DNA from: Trileptium ribeirensis
Taxonomy: Eukaryota; Nematoda; Enoplea; Enoplida; Thoracostomopsidae
Direction: 5' to 3'
Assembly: GCA_030248225.1 (NCBI GenBank)
Contig: JASANE010012004.1
Coordinates: forward strand, 1-64,000
Length of the DNA stretch: 64,000 nucleotides
The notes under the pieces were generated by a model. It had not been told where the DNA came from and made no database searches. It saw only the letters and a list, made by a program, of their open reading frames with translations. The translations under genes and the position numbers were made by a program. Position 1 is the stretch's first letter, and each line of letters begins with the position of its first letter. This document shows, one piece after another, positions 1-11,322 of the stretch.

Positions 1-75
1 GAACCAGTAATCAATGAGCATTTCGCCGACAATTTGAGACGTTGGTTGGAAGACCAATTACAAAGAAAATACTAA
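1..75 (+). CDS. possible C-terminal end of an ORF cut by the window edge
   Basis: Frame 1 is open from the first base for 24 codons and ends in LEDQLQRKY then TAA. The peptide is charged and helical-looking. I do not recognise it. It could be the tail of a retroelement polyprotein or of a host exon, or a chance open frame; 24 codons are too few to decide. Confidence 0.15.
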   Translation, partial: EPVINEHFADNLRRWLEDQLQRKY

Positions 76-2030
76 ATTTATTAGAGTACGGATCAGAATT
101 TTTGAATATGAACATATTGAAGTAAATCGAGATAACCTGTTCACTACTACTTGAAGTAATGATCATGTTTATTGGAACCTGAACTGTTTATGAACGTATG
201 GCAATCATGTATGGATGTACCGTTTTGATATATGAATGTACTGTATTGGTATGAATATGTTGCATTGTACCTGGATATTACGTGTATTTGTGTGCAAATT
301 AGAGTCAGAAGAAAACGGGTGCCCAAAATCTGGTGCAAGAATTTAGGTTAGCGAGGACATAAAGACGATATAAAATCCAAAATTTTGGTAGTTTTCAAAC
401 CTAGAGTGTAAGGACTCTCCAGTTTTCGCAACATCACTAAAATATTTATTTATTCAGTATCGATTGGACTCTCGACAACAGGGTCCCCAAAGCCACAACT
501 CCAGTGAAACCCTCTCTTCCCCAACCCCTTCGGAACCTGTTTTAGCAAATTTCTCTCTTTAAAATTTGTCTAAATTTTAGCTAAAAGGCTGCTTGTAATA
601 GCAGTTTCCTATGGTAAAAGCTCTTATCAGTAACCACCGTAAAATTAATATTTCGAGTTTCGACTACTTCGGACCGCCCTGAACGTCCGCTAACACATCA
701 TCGTCGTCGTGGTCAACATCACCATCCTCGCTGTTGGAACAAGATCCCGACTTATTTTTGTACGGGTTCCCTCAAAGGAGCCCTAGTTCCCTTTAAGAGC
801 AATGCTTAGAGAACGTGTCGAGAAACGCCAAGGAAACTGCAAGGAAAGAGTCGTCCGAAAGAGGACACCGCCCTCTCTAAAACCAAAGCATTAGTCTCTG
901 TAGAAAAAGGCCCCTTAACCCATTATAAAAGGAACCTCAATGTTGGTTCCCAGTAGCACTCATCGTTCCGAGAAAACCACGAAAACACCCATAAAAAATA
1001 TAACAAAATTGTCAAAAGTCGCAAAATTTGATACTCCAGCTTACGGATACCCTAAGAGTACAGTAAAAGTACTTACCACCAACCGTGGTAAATTTGATAA
1101 GCATAGTTTCAAGCACCTTCGAAGGAAGTTATGACAAGTCACTGTGATACTTGTCATAATATTACTGTTTGTGATATATTTATATGTCCGGTAGTGTAAT
1201 GACTTGTTAACTATAACTGAAATCAAACCACCGATCGCGCAATTTGTGAAGGATCGAAGCGTCAGCGATCCTGTTTAGAACACACCGAAGATACCCACAG
1301 AATAACGTTCCAACCCCAAGTATTAGGTCAAATAATTTCCCTTTAAAAAATTAAGAGAAGGTCATAAAGACCGTTAGGATTTCGTTGGAAATCTTATAGG
1401 AAACCCAAGGAACTTTCACAAAATTAGTAAAACATGCCCAGGAACTCCCATAAGAAACCACATATTAAGGTGGACCAAAGAAAAATAGAATAATCGAACG
1501 CCCGTAAACATAATATTTAGCTTAATTCCGCAATTTTAATATAGCCACCGGACATCAATGAAACCCCGTGAACCGCTGGTTGAAAACCCCGATATATAAA
1601 GCCCTAAGCGAAATCATTTTTGGATTGTACAATATTTTTGCTAATTTATTATTATTTATCTGTGCTTGTACATATGTCGCCTCTAGCGACAGTGGGGGCA
1701 AGTGCAAATGGCAAATTTTTGTAGGGCCCATGACTCCAGTGAGCCCGATCCTCACCGAGTAAAAAAGGGGTAGTAAAACCCCTACGTCCGACAAACTAGG
1801 TAAACCAAAGGCAGAAACACCCGTCGAAACCAAGTAAGACAGCCGTGCGGAAAGTAACAGCGAGAATACAAAGAGTTATCTAAAACACCCAAAACGAAAC
1901 CTAAAATTCCCGACCAAACCACCCTTAGAACTTGCACTTAATCTTCCCACCCCAAGTAAAAAGTCAAATAATTTTCCCTTTAAAAATTAAGAGATGTAAC
2001 AGATCCATACGGATCGTTACGAGGTGGATA
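76..2030. other. non-coding stretch with scattered stem-loops and a direct repeat
   Basis: No convincing gene is seen. A direct repeat of about 50 bp lies at about 1308-1358 and 1944-1994, both reading AACCCCAAGT..GTCAAATAATTT..CCCTTTAAAA..TTAAGAGA. Perfect or near-perfect stem-loops include 1129-1139/1149-1159 (11-bp arms), 1766-1771/1778-1783 (6-bp arms) and 1996-2020 (5+5 bp with one bulge and an ATAC loop). Confidence 0.5.
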
Positions 2031-2500
2031 ATCCTGACCACAGCCTAATGGCCAACTTTTAGCGGAAACCCATAATCTTGACCACACCCCAATGATCAAC
2101 ATTTACGAAAATCCTGACCACACCCCAATGGTTAACATTTTTTCAAACAAAAATAAATCTGACCACAGTGCAATGGTCAACATTTTTCAACCATCCATAA
2201 TCCTGTCCACAGTGTAATGGACAACATTTTCTCAAAAAAAACAGTTATGACCACTTTTCCGACTACAAAAAATCCTGTCCACAGCGTAATGGACAACATT
2301 TTTCCGCCTACAAAAAATCCCGTCCACAGTGTAATGGACAACATTTTTCCGACTACAAAAAAATCCCGTCCACAGTGTAATGGACAACATTTTCCCGAGT
2401 ACCAAAAAAATCCCGTCCACAGTATAATGGTCAACATTTCTCGAATACCAAAAATCCCGTCCATGGTGTAATGGTTAACATTTAGTCGAGTTCCCCAATA
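2030..2500. repeat. minisatellite, unit about 45-47 bp
   Basis: The core GTCCACAGTGTAATGGACAA recurs at about 2205, 2277, 2322, 2368, 2415 and 2459. Looser GACCACACCCCAATGG versions occur upstream from about 2035. Each core holds the near-palindrome TCCACAGTGTAATGGA. ORFs of 60-130 codons here on both strands are products of the period being close to a multiple of three, not genes. Confidence 0.85.
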
Positions 2501-3690
2501 ATCATAACCACATGTGTAGTGGCCAGCATTTCCGAATTCAGCCCACAGATTCTCCCCGATCTGGAACACCCGACGGGACTAGCCCAAAAAGGGTACGGAA
2601 CCCACCCTCGCATTACAATACGTACAATTATGTAAGCAGACTCAGTTAATCACAAGCAAATATGTAAACCGAGTTTCTCTACGTACACCCGTCGACCATG
2701 AAAGCCCTGTTGTCACCTCGTATATAAATTGCCTAACTGGCGCAAACCAGAAATTACCGTATATACGTAAGCCAGTAATCGGAACACTCGCCAGATCAAT
2801 ACGGTTATGTAAGTACATAATTACAATAGATCAGAAATCATCAGGTATATACGTAGACAATTGAAACAGAACTGAAATCAAGGTATATACGTACGAAATT
2901 GGAACCAGTTCAATAGCATGATATATATATGTAGGTACAAAGGTAAACCGAGTAATTAGGCCCAAATAGTCCCGCTATGCAACCGACTTGCATTTTTAGT
3001 ATCTCGGCCTGCACCGCCGACGTCGTTTTGATCAAGACGGGTATCGTTATTGCTATTTCAGGGATGGATAATTGTTGAAAAATTGTGACCATATATACAG
3101 TTGTCTATGTACATATTGATTGTGGTGCCCCCAAAGGCACGTTTTGATATGCGTATACATATTGGCAATTGCATGATTCTTCTATCGTATTATTGGCCAT
3201 AAAGGCATTATTGATATGTATGCTTGAATTACCATTGATATCATTCTTGTTATGCTTTTGATGGCCATAAGGGCACGTTTATATATATATATAACCATAA
3301 TCGTACCATATGATTGTGTGCCGTGGAATTGATGTTTGCTTATGTATATGTTTTCAGGTACAAAAAATCCAGCAAAGTAATTGGGACATAGATTGGGGAC
3401 CTATCTTGGGGAGTTACATATCGTTGTTATAATTATTCATACCGTTCATTATAATTGTACGAGGCCATAAAAGCTCCGCCCTATCATTGTTATCCTATAC
3501 AGTTCTATGATCATGTTGTACCATAATTGTGCTATTTTGGTGGACTAATCAGACCATAAAAGCGCCTGCATTGTACCATGCTATTACGTACCATGTTTGT
3601 TATACCTTGTTGCATTGTTGTATTTTTAGGGCAGAGTTATGATTGATGGAACGTTACCAATTTGGGATGTTTTAGAAGTAATTTTAGGGA
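2501..3690. other. non-coding; recurrent GGCCATAAAGGC-type motifs
   Basis: Between 3120 and 3560 a short motif resembling GGCC-ATAA-GGC recurs (GTGCCCCCAAAGGCAC near 3125, GGCCATAAAGGCA near 3196, GGCCATAAGGGCAC near 3262, GGCCATAAAAGC near 3462, GACCATAAAAGCG near 3550). Several of these can close as small stem-loops. No gene is seen. Confidence 0.4.
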
Positions 3691-4406
3691 GCCTTACGCA
3701 CGCAGAACTGATCTTTTATGGGAGTAAGGCGCGAGTATGGCGAGCCCTTGCCATACTCCACTTGCAGAGAATTTTAGGACGGTACGACTCCCCCGCTGAA
3801 CCCAGTATAAAAATATAGGTAGGAAGCGCCCTACCCAGAAGGGTAGGACCACGAAATTAATTACAAATCGTTCTTGAAAAGACTGGCCGTGACGGATACC
3901 CGTCACGACCGTCCTCACGAATGAGGACCGCGAGAAGGTGACTGTTCGCCCGAAAGCGAACAGCAATTGAGAAAATTGTCTGAAAATTATTAGTGTAAAC
4001 CGAAATTATAAAGTTTACTAGTGCTCGCCACACTGGTAAGTTGTACAACTTTACAAATCATTCTTTACCAGCGTTCAATCTCGCTGGTTAAGATAAGAAA
4101 TAAAATTAGAAAATTTATGAAAATTTGGTGTCGAAAATATCGGCTCCTGTCCATAACTCCGGAACCGTTGGGAATTTCAAAATTTAGTACTTAATACTTC
4201 TTAGAGGAAATTTTACGGTCTTTCGAATGAGACCGGTCTCGTGGAAATCCGACCCGGATCCACGGACTTATGAACGAATCTGTAGGTACACAAATCGATG
4301 AAACACACTTAATTCAATAACCTAACGAAAGTTAGTCGTAAAAGCATTTACGTGGTATCGTTGTAATCCTCAGACCCGAGGCTTTAATTTAAGCCCGGAC
4401 GGGTCT
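3691..4406. other. dense cluster of consecutive perfect stem-loops
   Basis: At least twelve short inverted repeats lie in 716 bp. Arms: 3691-3697/3724-3730; 3733-3741/3750-3758; 3830-3836/3841-3847 (loop AGAA); 3888-3895/3900-3907 (loop ATAC); 3911-3917/3922-3928 (loop CGAA); 3942-3949/3956-3963; 3995-4000/4013-4018; 4033-4039/4065-4071 around the palindrome 4038-4051; 4067-4073/4082-4088; 4216-4221/4230-4235; 4240-4245/4259-4264; 4323-4326/4331-4334 (loop GAAA); 4337-4342/4347-4352; 4372-4378/4400-4406 enclosing 4380-4384/4391-4395. Tetraloop-sized loops suggest folding as RNA or extruded DNA. Function is unknown. Confidence 0.75.
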
Positions 4407-4409
4407 AGC

Positions 4410-5882
4410 TGCGCCCACTTTCAGGTACCCCATATGAAATCCCAAAAATAACGCCCAGACCGGCGTGTCACCCCTCATTTTATTCCCCTTGTCCAGACTA
4501 ACCCAAAAATATATAAAACTCCCCAGAAAAGTGCACCCCGAACCCAGGGGAACCGTTTAAAGCACCCTACCCGAAGAAAAAATTCGACATGGACCCTCCC
4601 CAAGAGTCTATTTTCCCCCTGTAGACCGAATACGGTCCTGTTACATATTAAAATAACCGGACGGACGTTCTGAGTCCGAGTCCGGGTGTGGTTTGGCACT
4701 CTGGCCATTCCCCAAGGTTCCTCCACCCTTTTTACCCCTTTGTTCTTTCTTTTCTCGTTTTGTTTACTTAAGTCGCGCGTCCTCTTCAAGTCTATTTCTT
4801 AATAAACAAGTATACATCTTGACCTGCACGCTTTAATACTAAATAAAGGCCAGTTAATATAAAATTAGTTTGAAGGTAGCGTACACGTTTTGATCCACTT
4901 CTTGTCAGTTATTCGTACTGCTCGTTTAACATTCTCTTTAGTACAGGTGTCTTTAAGTGTCTAGTCTGGTGCAGCAACTTTATGAAGCTTGTAGTAGTTT
5001 CAGCAGCCCTGTTTGGCTTTATAACGCTCTATTAAAACCGATATAAAAGTTGTACTTATAGCTGCTCATTGAACAAATATGACCTTAATATAACAGTTTC
5101 TGCCGATGTGACTATTGATACGTGCTTGATACGGACGACATAAAATTTGGAGTAGTACGAGTTTTACTGGTCTTATACGACTTTGATAGCACTCTAGAAC
5201 GATTGAATTAATGAGTATATAATATGGAGGATGGAAGCTGAGTATAAAATGTATATGGACTGGTAGAGTTTTATATTTGTTTTATATAAAGTTGATATGG
5301 AACTTATATAGGAGTTTGAAGCTGCAACAGCTACTTTCTAGATGCTTCTTATCAGCAAGCCGACTATTTTATATAAACTCAGTATGATGTTTGTATCAAA
5401 CTCGTCAGGACGGCCTGAGCGTTTCTGCTTATATTTTACACCAATCGGTGAGGAATTGGACGATTCAAAGTTAATATTAGCATTACAATTTGTCAGAACA
5501 CTGCATTTTGATACTTTGAGTAAATATGAGTGACCCAGAGCTGGATGAAGGGTTGTATTAAAGTGGTAGCTTAATCACGTAGTTTTAGTTTATAATTTGA
5601 ACTTCGGCTTTGTTTTGCGTAAAAATTACTAGAAGGTTTTGGTTTAAATTAGAAGAATTTTATACTAGATTGATAAACAAAGTCGTAAATTATAAGAATT
5701 GTATAAATTTATATAAGATTTTATATTAAAATCGGCCCAAAATTTTATTAAATATGATCGGAATGTGGCCGATAAGAGAGTTGACTTAGTTAGGTAAGAT
5801 TAAATCAGAAAATCGAACAAAAGTGCTGAGCAAGCACTTTACCCGACAAAATTTCAAAAATTCGAAATTTCAAACGTCCGAG
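4410..5882. other. no gene seen
   Basis: AT-rich sequence. The stem-loop 5820-5827/5833-5840 (8-bp perfect arms, 5-nt loop) stands out. A minus-strand ORF of 104 codons at 4475-4789 has biased, repetitive composition and no recognisable domain. Confidence 0.4.
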
Positions 5883-5923
5883 TATAAAAGCAGACTTGCA
5901 TCAATTAAGGAGAGTTCAGTGTG
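5883..5923 (+). promoter_or_regulatory. possible TATA + initiator core promoter
   Basis: TATAAAAG at 5883-5890 is followed about 33-35 bp downstream by TCAGTGTG (5916-5923), which fits an animal initiator. The spacing is slightly long. An alternative initiator-like CATCAATT lies nearer. A GTAAGT donor follows at 6085. Inference only; no transcript evidence. Confidence 0.35.
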
Positions 5924-6084
5924 ACTTCGACAGCGCAGAGTTCGGTCGGTTTGCAGACCGGCTCTGGCGCTCTTCAGTAACCAATGTTTTCACTTACTCG
6001 TCGCTTATTGTTTTAACTGGCTTTCTTCTGTTTGGCGGATGGATGGACGCGCGCGATGGACGACGACCGCTGGAACGAAAGACT
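5918..6084 (+). other. candidate 5' exon ending at a GTAAGT donor
   Basis: Downstream of the putative promoter the sequence is less AT-rich and runs to CT|GTAAGT at 6085-6090, a strong 5' splice site. Several ATGs are present. One frame reads MDARDGRRPLERKT up to the donor; another gives a 78-codon ORF across it (5896-6132) with a hydrophobic stretch. I considered exon 1 of TRAPPC3, whose last exon is at 11,323, but none of the middle exons can be found between, so this link is not supported. It could be an unrelated leader exon or part of a retroelement. Confidence 0.2.
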
Positions 6085-6086
6085 GT

Positions 6087-6224
6087 AAGTGTGGACAGGG
6101 AGGCGGTTAGAGTTACCGTACATGCCAGATAGGTAGGAGCAAAGCTATCAGCTAGCCCATAGGGTCGAGGAACGTATTAGTAGACGTAGTACTGCATAGT
6201 GTTTTGCCTCCCCTGTCCACACTT
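6087..6224. repeat. inverted repeat, 18-19-bp arms
   Basis: AAGTGTGGACAGGGAGGC at 6087-6104 pairs with GCCTCCCCTGTCCACACTT at 6206-6224 with one single-base indel. The left arm starts inside the GTAAGT donor. Confidence 0.8.
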
Positions 6225-6239
6225 TCTTTTTACATGATA

Positions 6240-6879
6240 GCCCTGCCCGTCCCAGCTTGTCCCACGGATTCGCTGACACTGTTGGCCGTTTACGATTAGA
6301 TCAATCTCGAAGTCATACTGGACCTCCCTCGGTCATTGAGTTAGGACACAAATAAACGCGACACTCGCGTCTAGACAAATTTTACACGATTCCCTGAGAG
6401 GAGTTAGGAATTAGGACAACATTATCTGAGCTGACCGAGGCTAAATAAACCCTATTTTGATTGGAAAGTATTAGTTGAACTCCGAATCATCCGTCGTCAT
6501 GCCTTAGCACAATTGTCGAACATTTTACCAATGGTTTTACGCACGTCTTTCATGGTTTTATTGTTTTCTTTGGACGCGACGATTTTGTGAGTTTTGTTAG
6601 CGGAAGCTAAGAATGGAAATAGGTTGTGCCGGATCAAACCCCGTCAGGAAAGAATTAAAACTTTATCTACATAATAATAGCGTCTTAGGTAGCGCCCATA
6701 AGTTGAGAGTTGCACCGGATTATGAGTAGACGTTCTGTTCTGTGCCCCGTGAACGAGATAGTTAACCTAGGCAAATTCGACATATCTCAGGAATTTCTCC
6801 AGCAACTCGGTTAAAATTTTACTCGGATCTCTAGGAGGATCCGAGCTAGGGATATAATGCACGAAATGACCAGAAATCA
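6240..6879. other. no gene seen
   Basis: No supported feature apart from the perfect 8-bp stem-loop 6822-6829/6838-6845 (CTCGGATC/GATCCGAG). Confidence 0.4.
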
Positions 6880-7510
6880 AGTTGGAAATATAAACCCAAC
6901 GGCCTTGAAGAGGCCGAACCCTACCAAAAATAGGAATTTTGGATTAAAAGTAAAATATCTTACGATCCTCTCCAGGAACTTTGCTGAAACCTTCGCTGTT
7001 TCTTCGTAAGGATGTCCGCTACCGGATACCACTCTGAAACCCGACTTTATCGAGTCGAAACCCCAAACCCGATGGCCCTGAAAAGGCCTAACCCCCACCA
7101 AAAGGTAAAATTAAGATTAAAATCAAAATATTTCAAGTTTTTCTCCAGGAATTTTGCTGAAACCTTGGCAGTTTCTTCGTGGCAATGTCTACTCGTAAAT
7201 AGGATTCTAAAACTCGTCGATTTCGCCTTAGAAATATAAACCCGACGGCCCCAAAGTGGCCTAACCCCACTAAAAATGTAGGTTCCAGATTGAAATTAAA
7301 TTATCTCAAGATTCTCTCCAGGAATCTTGGTGAATCTCGCAGTTTCTTCGTAGGCATGTTTACTTGCGAATGACATCACAAGATTCAACTTTGTTATGTT
7401 GGAATTATAAACTCGATGGCCCGACAGTGGTCCGCTTTTACCCGAACTCTACACATTAATAACTTGGCATCTGTTCCAGGAAGTTTAGCGATTTTTCTTG
7501 TAGACCTAGA
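6880..7510. repeat. tandem repeat, four diverged ~170-177-bp units
   Basis: Units begin around AAATATAAACCC-ACGGCC and share TAACCCCACCAAAAAT, TCTCCAGGAA-TTTGCTGAAACC and GTTTCTTCGT. The GGCC core recurs near 6900, 7070, 7240 and 7417. Each unit keeps a small stem-loop at the same place: CGGCCT/AGGCCG in unit 1, GGCC/GGCC in units 2 and 3, GGCC/GGTC (G-U compatible) in unit 4. ORFs here are not genes. Confidence 0.75.
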
Positions 7511-9676
7511 GGCCCAGTAGGCCTTTCGTTTAAGCTATTGAGCCCGGCAAAGCCGTGGCCCGTTCAAAAGTTATAGGCAATCTAAATCCGACCCGCACAA
7601 TTGCCTCTCGGATTGCAGTTCAAACTTCATAGTTCAGACTATTTTCGTAAGTCTGTTTTGGTCTTGCTTTTCCACACGTTTTAGTTAGGCAAGGGAAAAT
7701 ATTAATCTCCCTAGTGTTGATAAGTTACGTTACCAATGGAAACATTTTAAGTTTCAAGATTAACGAAGTCGCTAAATGTGACATCGAGCCTGTCGGGCCT
7801 CGGCCCGACGGACCATTTTTGTGAGGACAGTCGACCCGGTCCTAGAAAATCGAGAAGTAAGGTTACGCCCAGCCACCGTACAAAGTTTAGTGGAGAAAGG
7901 CTGGCAGAATACAAAGTTACTAGGGTTTCAAAAGTCTCCCTCCAACCCAATCGAATTGTGCTCAAAATTTAGCTTGAAAAGTGCGAACCGAACGCTTTTA
8001 GGAGGCAGATCGAGTAGGATTCAACTAGAAAATTGGCTACGGTTGTCTTGTCAACCGGGTACTCCGTTTACCGCCTCGCTTTGTCGAGCAGGAGCTGCTC
8101 GAAACAACCGTCAAATTTTAGTAGTAAATATGGCCCATCTGGGAACGTTTTTTAGTCAAAATGACGTTGTTTTTGTGCCATTAGAGTAACGCCGATGGTC
8201 TACGAAATCCCGTCGCTAATACTACTCGTTTTAATTACAATGTAAGGTACAGCCTGCGTAGTAAATTGAACCAAGTTTCGCACTAGGAAATGCTCAAAAT
8301 TAAGTCCCGAGCTCAGTCTACCGGGACCCTGTAAGCTGTTCGAAAGGCAAGTCCGCCTAATCGTTCCTTTTCTCTGCTGTTATCACTTGAATTGGTGTAT
8401 TCGAAGTATCTGTTTTTGTAACGACCTGGATCAAAGACTGAGTATAATTAGGGTCTCAATTCCATTGTGTTTGCAAAGTAATTACATAGAAAATGAATGT
8501 CAAAGTTAGTTAGCCTATTCAGAAGCTCCATTACAAATTTTATAAGGTCACTCTAAGCACGTATGTATGTATGCGAGTAGGAAAGGAAACTTTGTACCGC
8601 ACCACTGTCGCACCATAGAATTCAGGAGTCGTACCGAGGAATGTTTCATACTCTTGTCATGATATCATTAAGCACTGTTGTATCCATTGTTGTATCACGT
8701 TGTCGTCAGTTAACCGCATCGCTACTAACTGCGAAAATAAGTAATCGATCGTTATGTACCATAATTTCGTGATTTGCATGAGCAAGATGAAGTCTCGCAC
8801 ACGTTCCGTTGCACGCTCATCCCCGTATCCCCGCCTCGTTCCGCCTTTCGCTTACCTGAACCTATCATTGTATCGGAGTACCCAATTCTGTTAGCGAATG
8901 TAGTACCGAGCCACTAGTTAATTCGATGGCGCCTTTATTACGTCGATAACTAATCGTAGCACCCACCAGTACTGATTCTAACTTCACCCATTACTGTTTT
9001 TCATGAGTAAGGTAAGCGCAGCTGTCATGAGATAAGGCTTCACAGTATATGCCGTGATTTGACTCAGCTGTGAGAGTTCCGTGAAAAAGGCGATGACTCC
9101 GCAACCCTCCCCATCTGAAGCTCTGCTCATTATGTATTAGCGTGCCATAATTGTGACCTGGCGCTTATTGTATCTGCCCGTACAATATGTATCTGTCCGT
9201 TTACCCATAATTTTTGTGCTACTCATCAATAAATGCTTACTGAAAACCCAAATTGTGCAAGTGTTTTGTTGACCCGTAGTAGCGATAGGAATTGAAGGGG
9301 TTTGAAATCGGTCACCCCACATCGACGACCCACGTTCAGGTTTGACACGCGCATCGAAGAAACAAACCTCAGCGTGACTCGCCGATTACAAACTAATTTA
9401 CTACTTAATTATTGTTGTTGTAAAGGTACGACTGGTGCGATAAATTAGAAAATTTAACACTCACGCTGAGCGCCCGACATAGGAAAGTTATAGACGCGCG
9501 GATCCGACGTTAAACGTCTAGGGATTTGTCGGACCCTAGTGGGGGCCACTGGCTAAAATTAATAATGTAGTTAGTTCGATAAAATGGGAACTAACTTCGA
9601 TCAGGCTTAAGCTTAAATATTTGAAATTCTACACTTCCCGGTTTGAACGTGGATAGGGAATAGTGGTACGGTCTCT
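7511..9676. other. non-coding, stem-loops continue
   Basis: Further perfect stems: 7792-7799/7802-7809 (GTCGGGCC/GGCCCGAC), 8041-8045/8052-8056, 8084-8090/8096-8102, 9518-9523/9534-9539. A 122-codon plus-strand ORF at 7821-8189 has no domain I recognise and overlaps such hairpins. Confidence 0.35.
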
Positions 9677-10276
9677 TTGGCCTGTGAGCAGGTGACGGAG
9701 CCGACCTCCTTGGGGACCTCAAAGGTAGTACCTCGTAGACTACGTGCGCAACCCGTCCGGCAGGATCAGAACACATCCTGTGAAGCGCTCCTGCGGCTTG
9801 CTAAGCTCCGTCATTTCTTGGGCCTGACTCGCGCGGGAAAAGACATTCGAGTAATTGAAACCCGTCAGGTCCGCCCTCGAAGTCACGATAGCCGGGGTCG
9901 TATGGGCATTGCGTCTGGGAAGTGCGCAGTGCAGCAGCGTCACGTCGATATTATTACACAACGAACGTTCTTCAAACGGACATCGAGCACTTCTAGAACG
10001 ATTTCAAATAACAAGGCGTATTTGAACAGTTTCAAACATAATTTCAAAACGTATTTTGGTGCAACGCCCTACGATGGCCCCAAAACTCACCTGAAGAAAA
10101 CATCTCCCCGACGTCCCTCGTCGGAATCGACTAATCATCCTGAGCCCGCCAAGACCCAGTTTATCTGGCTTACGAACTGGCGCAAAATCCAGTGTACTGG
10201 CGAGCTTCGTGAGGGACGTGTTTGGGATGCCTCCTACAACTATATACTATTTGTGGTTGAAAGGAACAAGTCATAA
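9677..10276 (+). CDS. unassigned 199-codon ORF
   Basis: The longest ORF in the first 20 kb, in a stretch visibly richer in G+C than its flanks. The product is basic (many R/K), rich in S, T and P, with no signal peptide, membrane segment or motif that I recognise. The start may be wrong, since any upstream exon would be unseen. It might be a fragment of a transposon protein, an exon, or a chance open frame favoured by composition. It lies 1 kb upstream of the TRAPPC3 exon on the same strand but shows no TRAPP similarity. Confidence 0.2.
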   Translation: MACEQVTEPTSLGTSKVVPRRLRAQPVRQDQNTSCEALLRLAKLRHFLGLTRAGKDIRVIETRQVRPRSHDSRGRMGIASGKCAVQQRHVDIITQRTFFKRTSSTSRTISNNKAYLNSFKHNFKTYFGATPYDGPKTHLKKTSPRRPSSESTNHPEPAKTQFIWLTNWRKIQCTGELREGRVWDASYNYILFVVERNKS

Positions 10277-11322
10277 GTCATACGAACACATTCGCACAGT
10301 TTTCCCTCGGACAAGACTGCAGCGAACAACAGTTATTTTTGGCACTAATGTATAAACACATAAACTTAACCAAAAATATTTGTTGCGTAGTTCCGATGCG
10401 AAATGCCATTTACAAAAAAGAGTAGGTAGTTTCTGGTGTTGACAAAAAAGGCATTGTATAGGGGTCGTGTTAAATACCAATCATACCTTTGAAACAATCG
10501 ATGTCTGATAAAACATTTTATAGCTATTTGGGGAACGGATGACTTCTGCTGACATATGAATTTATAAAGTTGAATCATTATCAATATTACTAAACGTTCA
10601 ATGCATTTTTGTCAATGACGTTTTTTTGAACTATTTATACGCGGAAACTAATTTTCCTTTTTACGATGGAGCCAGATTTAAATAATTTTTGCAGTGTTAT
10701 CATTATTAAAGATGTCAGAATCAATAATTTTCGATCCGTTATTAGTGTTATAAAACAATTTTTAATTTTTATGTGAATGATGTTTTTAAGGACGGTGGGT
10801 TTTGTGCAGACTCGCAGATTTTTTGTTCACCTTCTCTCACGAACGAGCTTCCTCTGACTTTCAGATTTAAATATATGTCACTGACTGACTTTTTAATTGG
10901 TATATAGGAATACGGCAGTAATGAGTTTGGCTTATACTTAGTCTCGTTAGATTCCTGGAAAGCGACGTGGAGGTTAGGATGTCTTTGGGTTGTTCAAATC
11001 TCGGTTTAAGTTGAAACAAGACGATACAGAATTGATTCGAAATTTTGTGATTTTAATGTTTCGGATAGCTTGACTCTATTATCTGTTTCGGTGTAATATT
11101 GGACTATTATTTATTATACTCTTATAATAATTTTCTAATTGGTTTCCTGTTACACTAAATATAAGTTCTGTTGAAATTTAGCTTCCAAACAACTAAGGCC
11201 GAATAATTATTGATGTGCTATTATCACGACGTGTTACTTCTAATAATGTTTTGTAGTCTTGCAGTTTCTAAAAGTGGGATCGTCTAGTTTGATTGCGGTA
11301 CTGTTGTATGTCTATTTTTCAG
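10277..11322. other. AT-rich sequence ending in a 3' splice site
   Basis: No gene is seen. The last bases, TCTATTTTTCAG (ending at 11322), form a pyrimidine-rich 3' splice acceptor for the TRAPPC3 exon. At least this part is therefore intron. Confidence 0.6.

Noticed and set aside
2177..2569. 130-codon minus-strand ORF with repeated ITLWTGFF
   Set aside because: By-product of the 45-bp minisatellite; the period is close to a multiple of three.
4475..4789. 104-codon minus-strand ORF as a gene
   Set aside because: No domain, no splice or promoter context, and composition explained by local bias.
5918..6084. Exon 1 of TRAPPC3
   Set aside because: The donor phase is plausible, but no middle exons were found between here and 11,323 and the short peptide is not distinctive.
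1..10280. Giant LTR or retroelement untranslated region
   Set aside because: No matching LTR pair, primer-binding site or reverse transcriptase can be seen; kept only as one explanation for the hairpin-rich domain.
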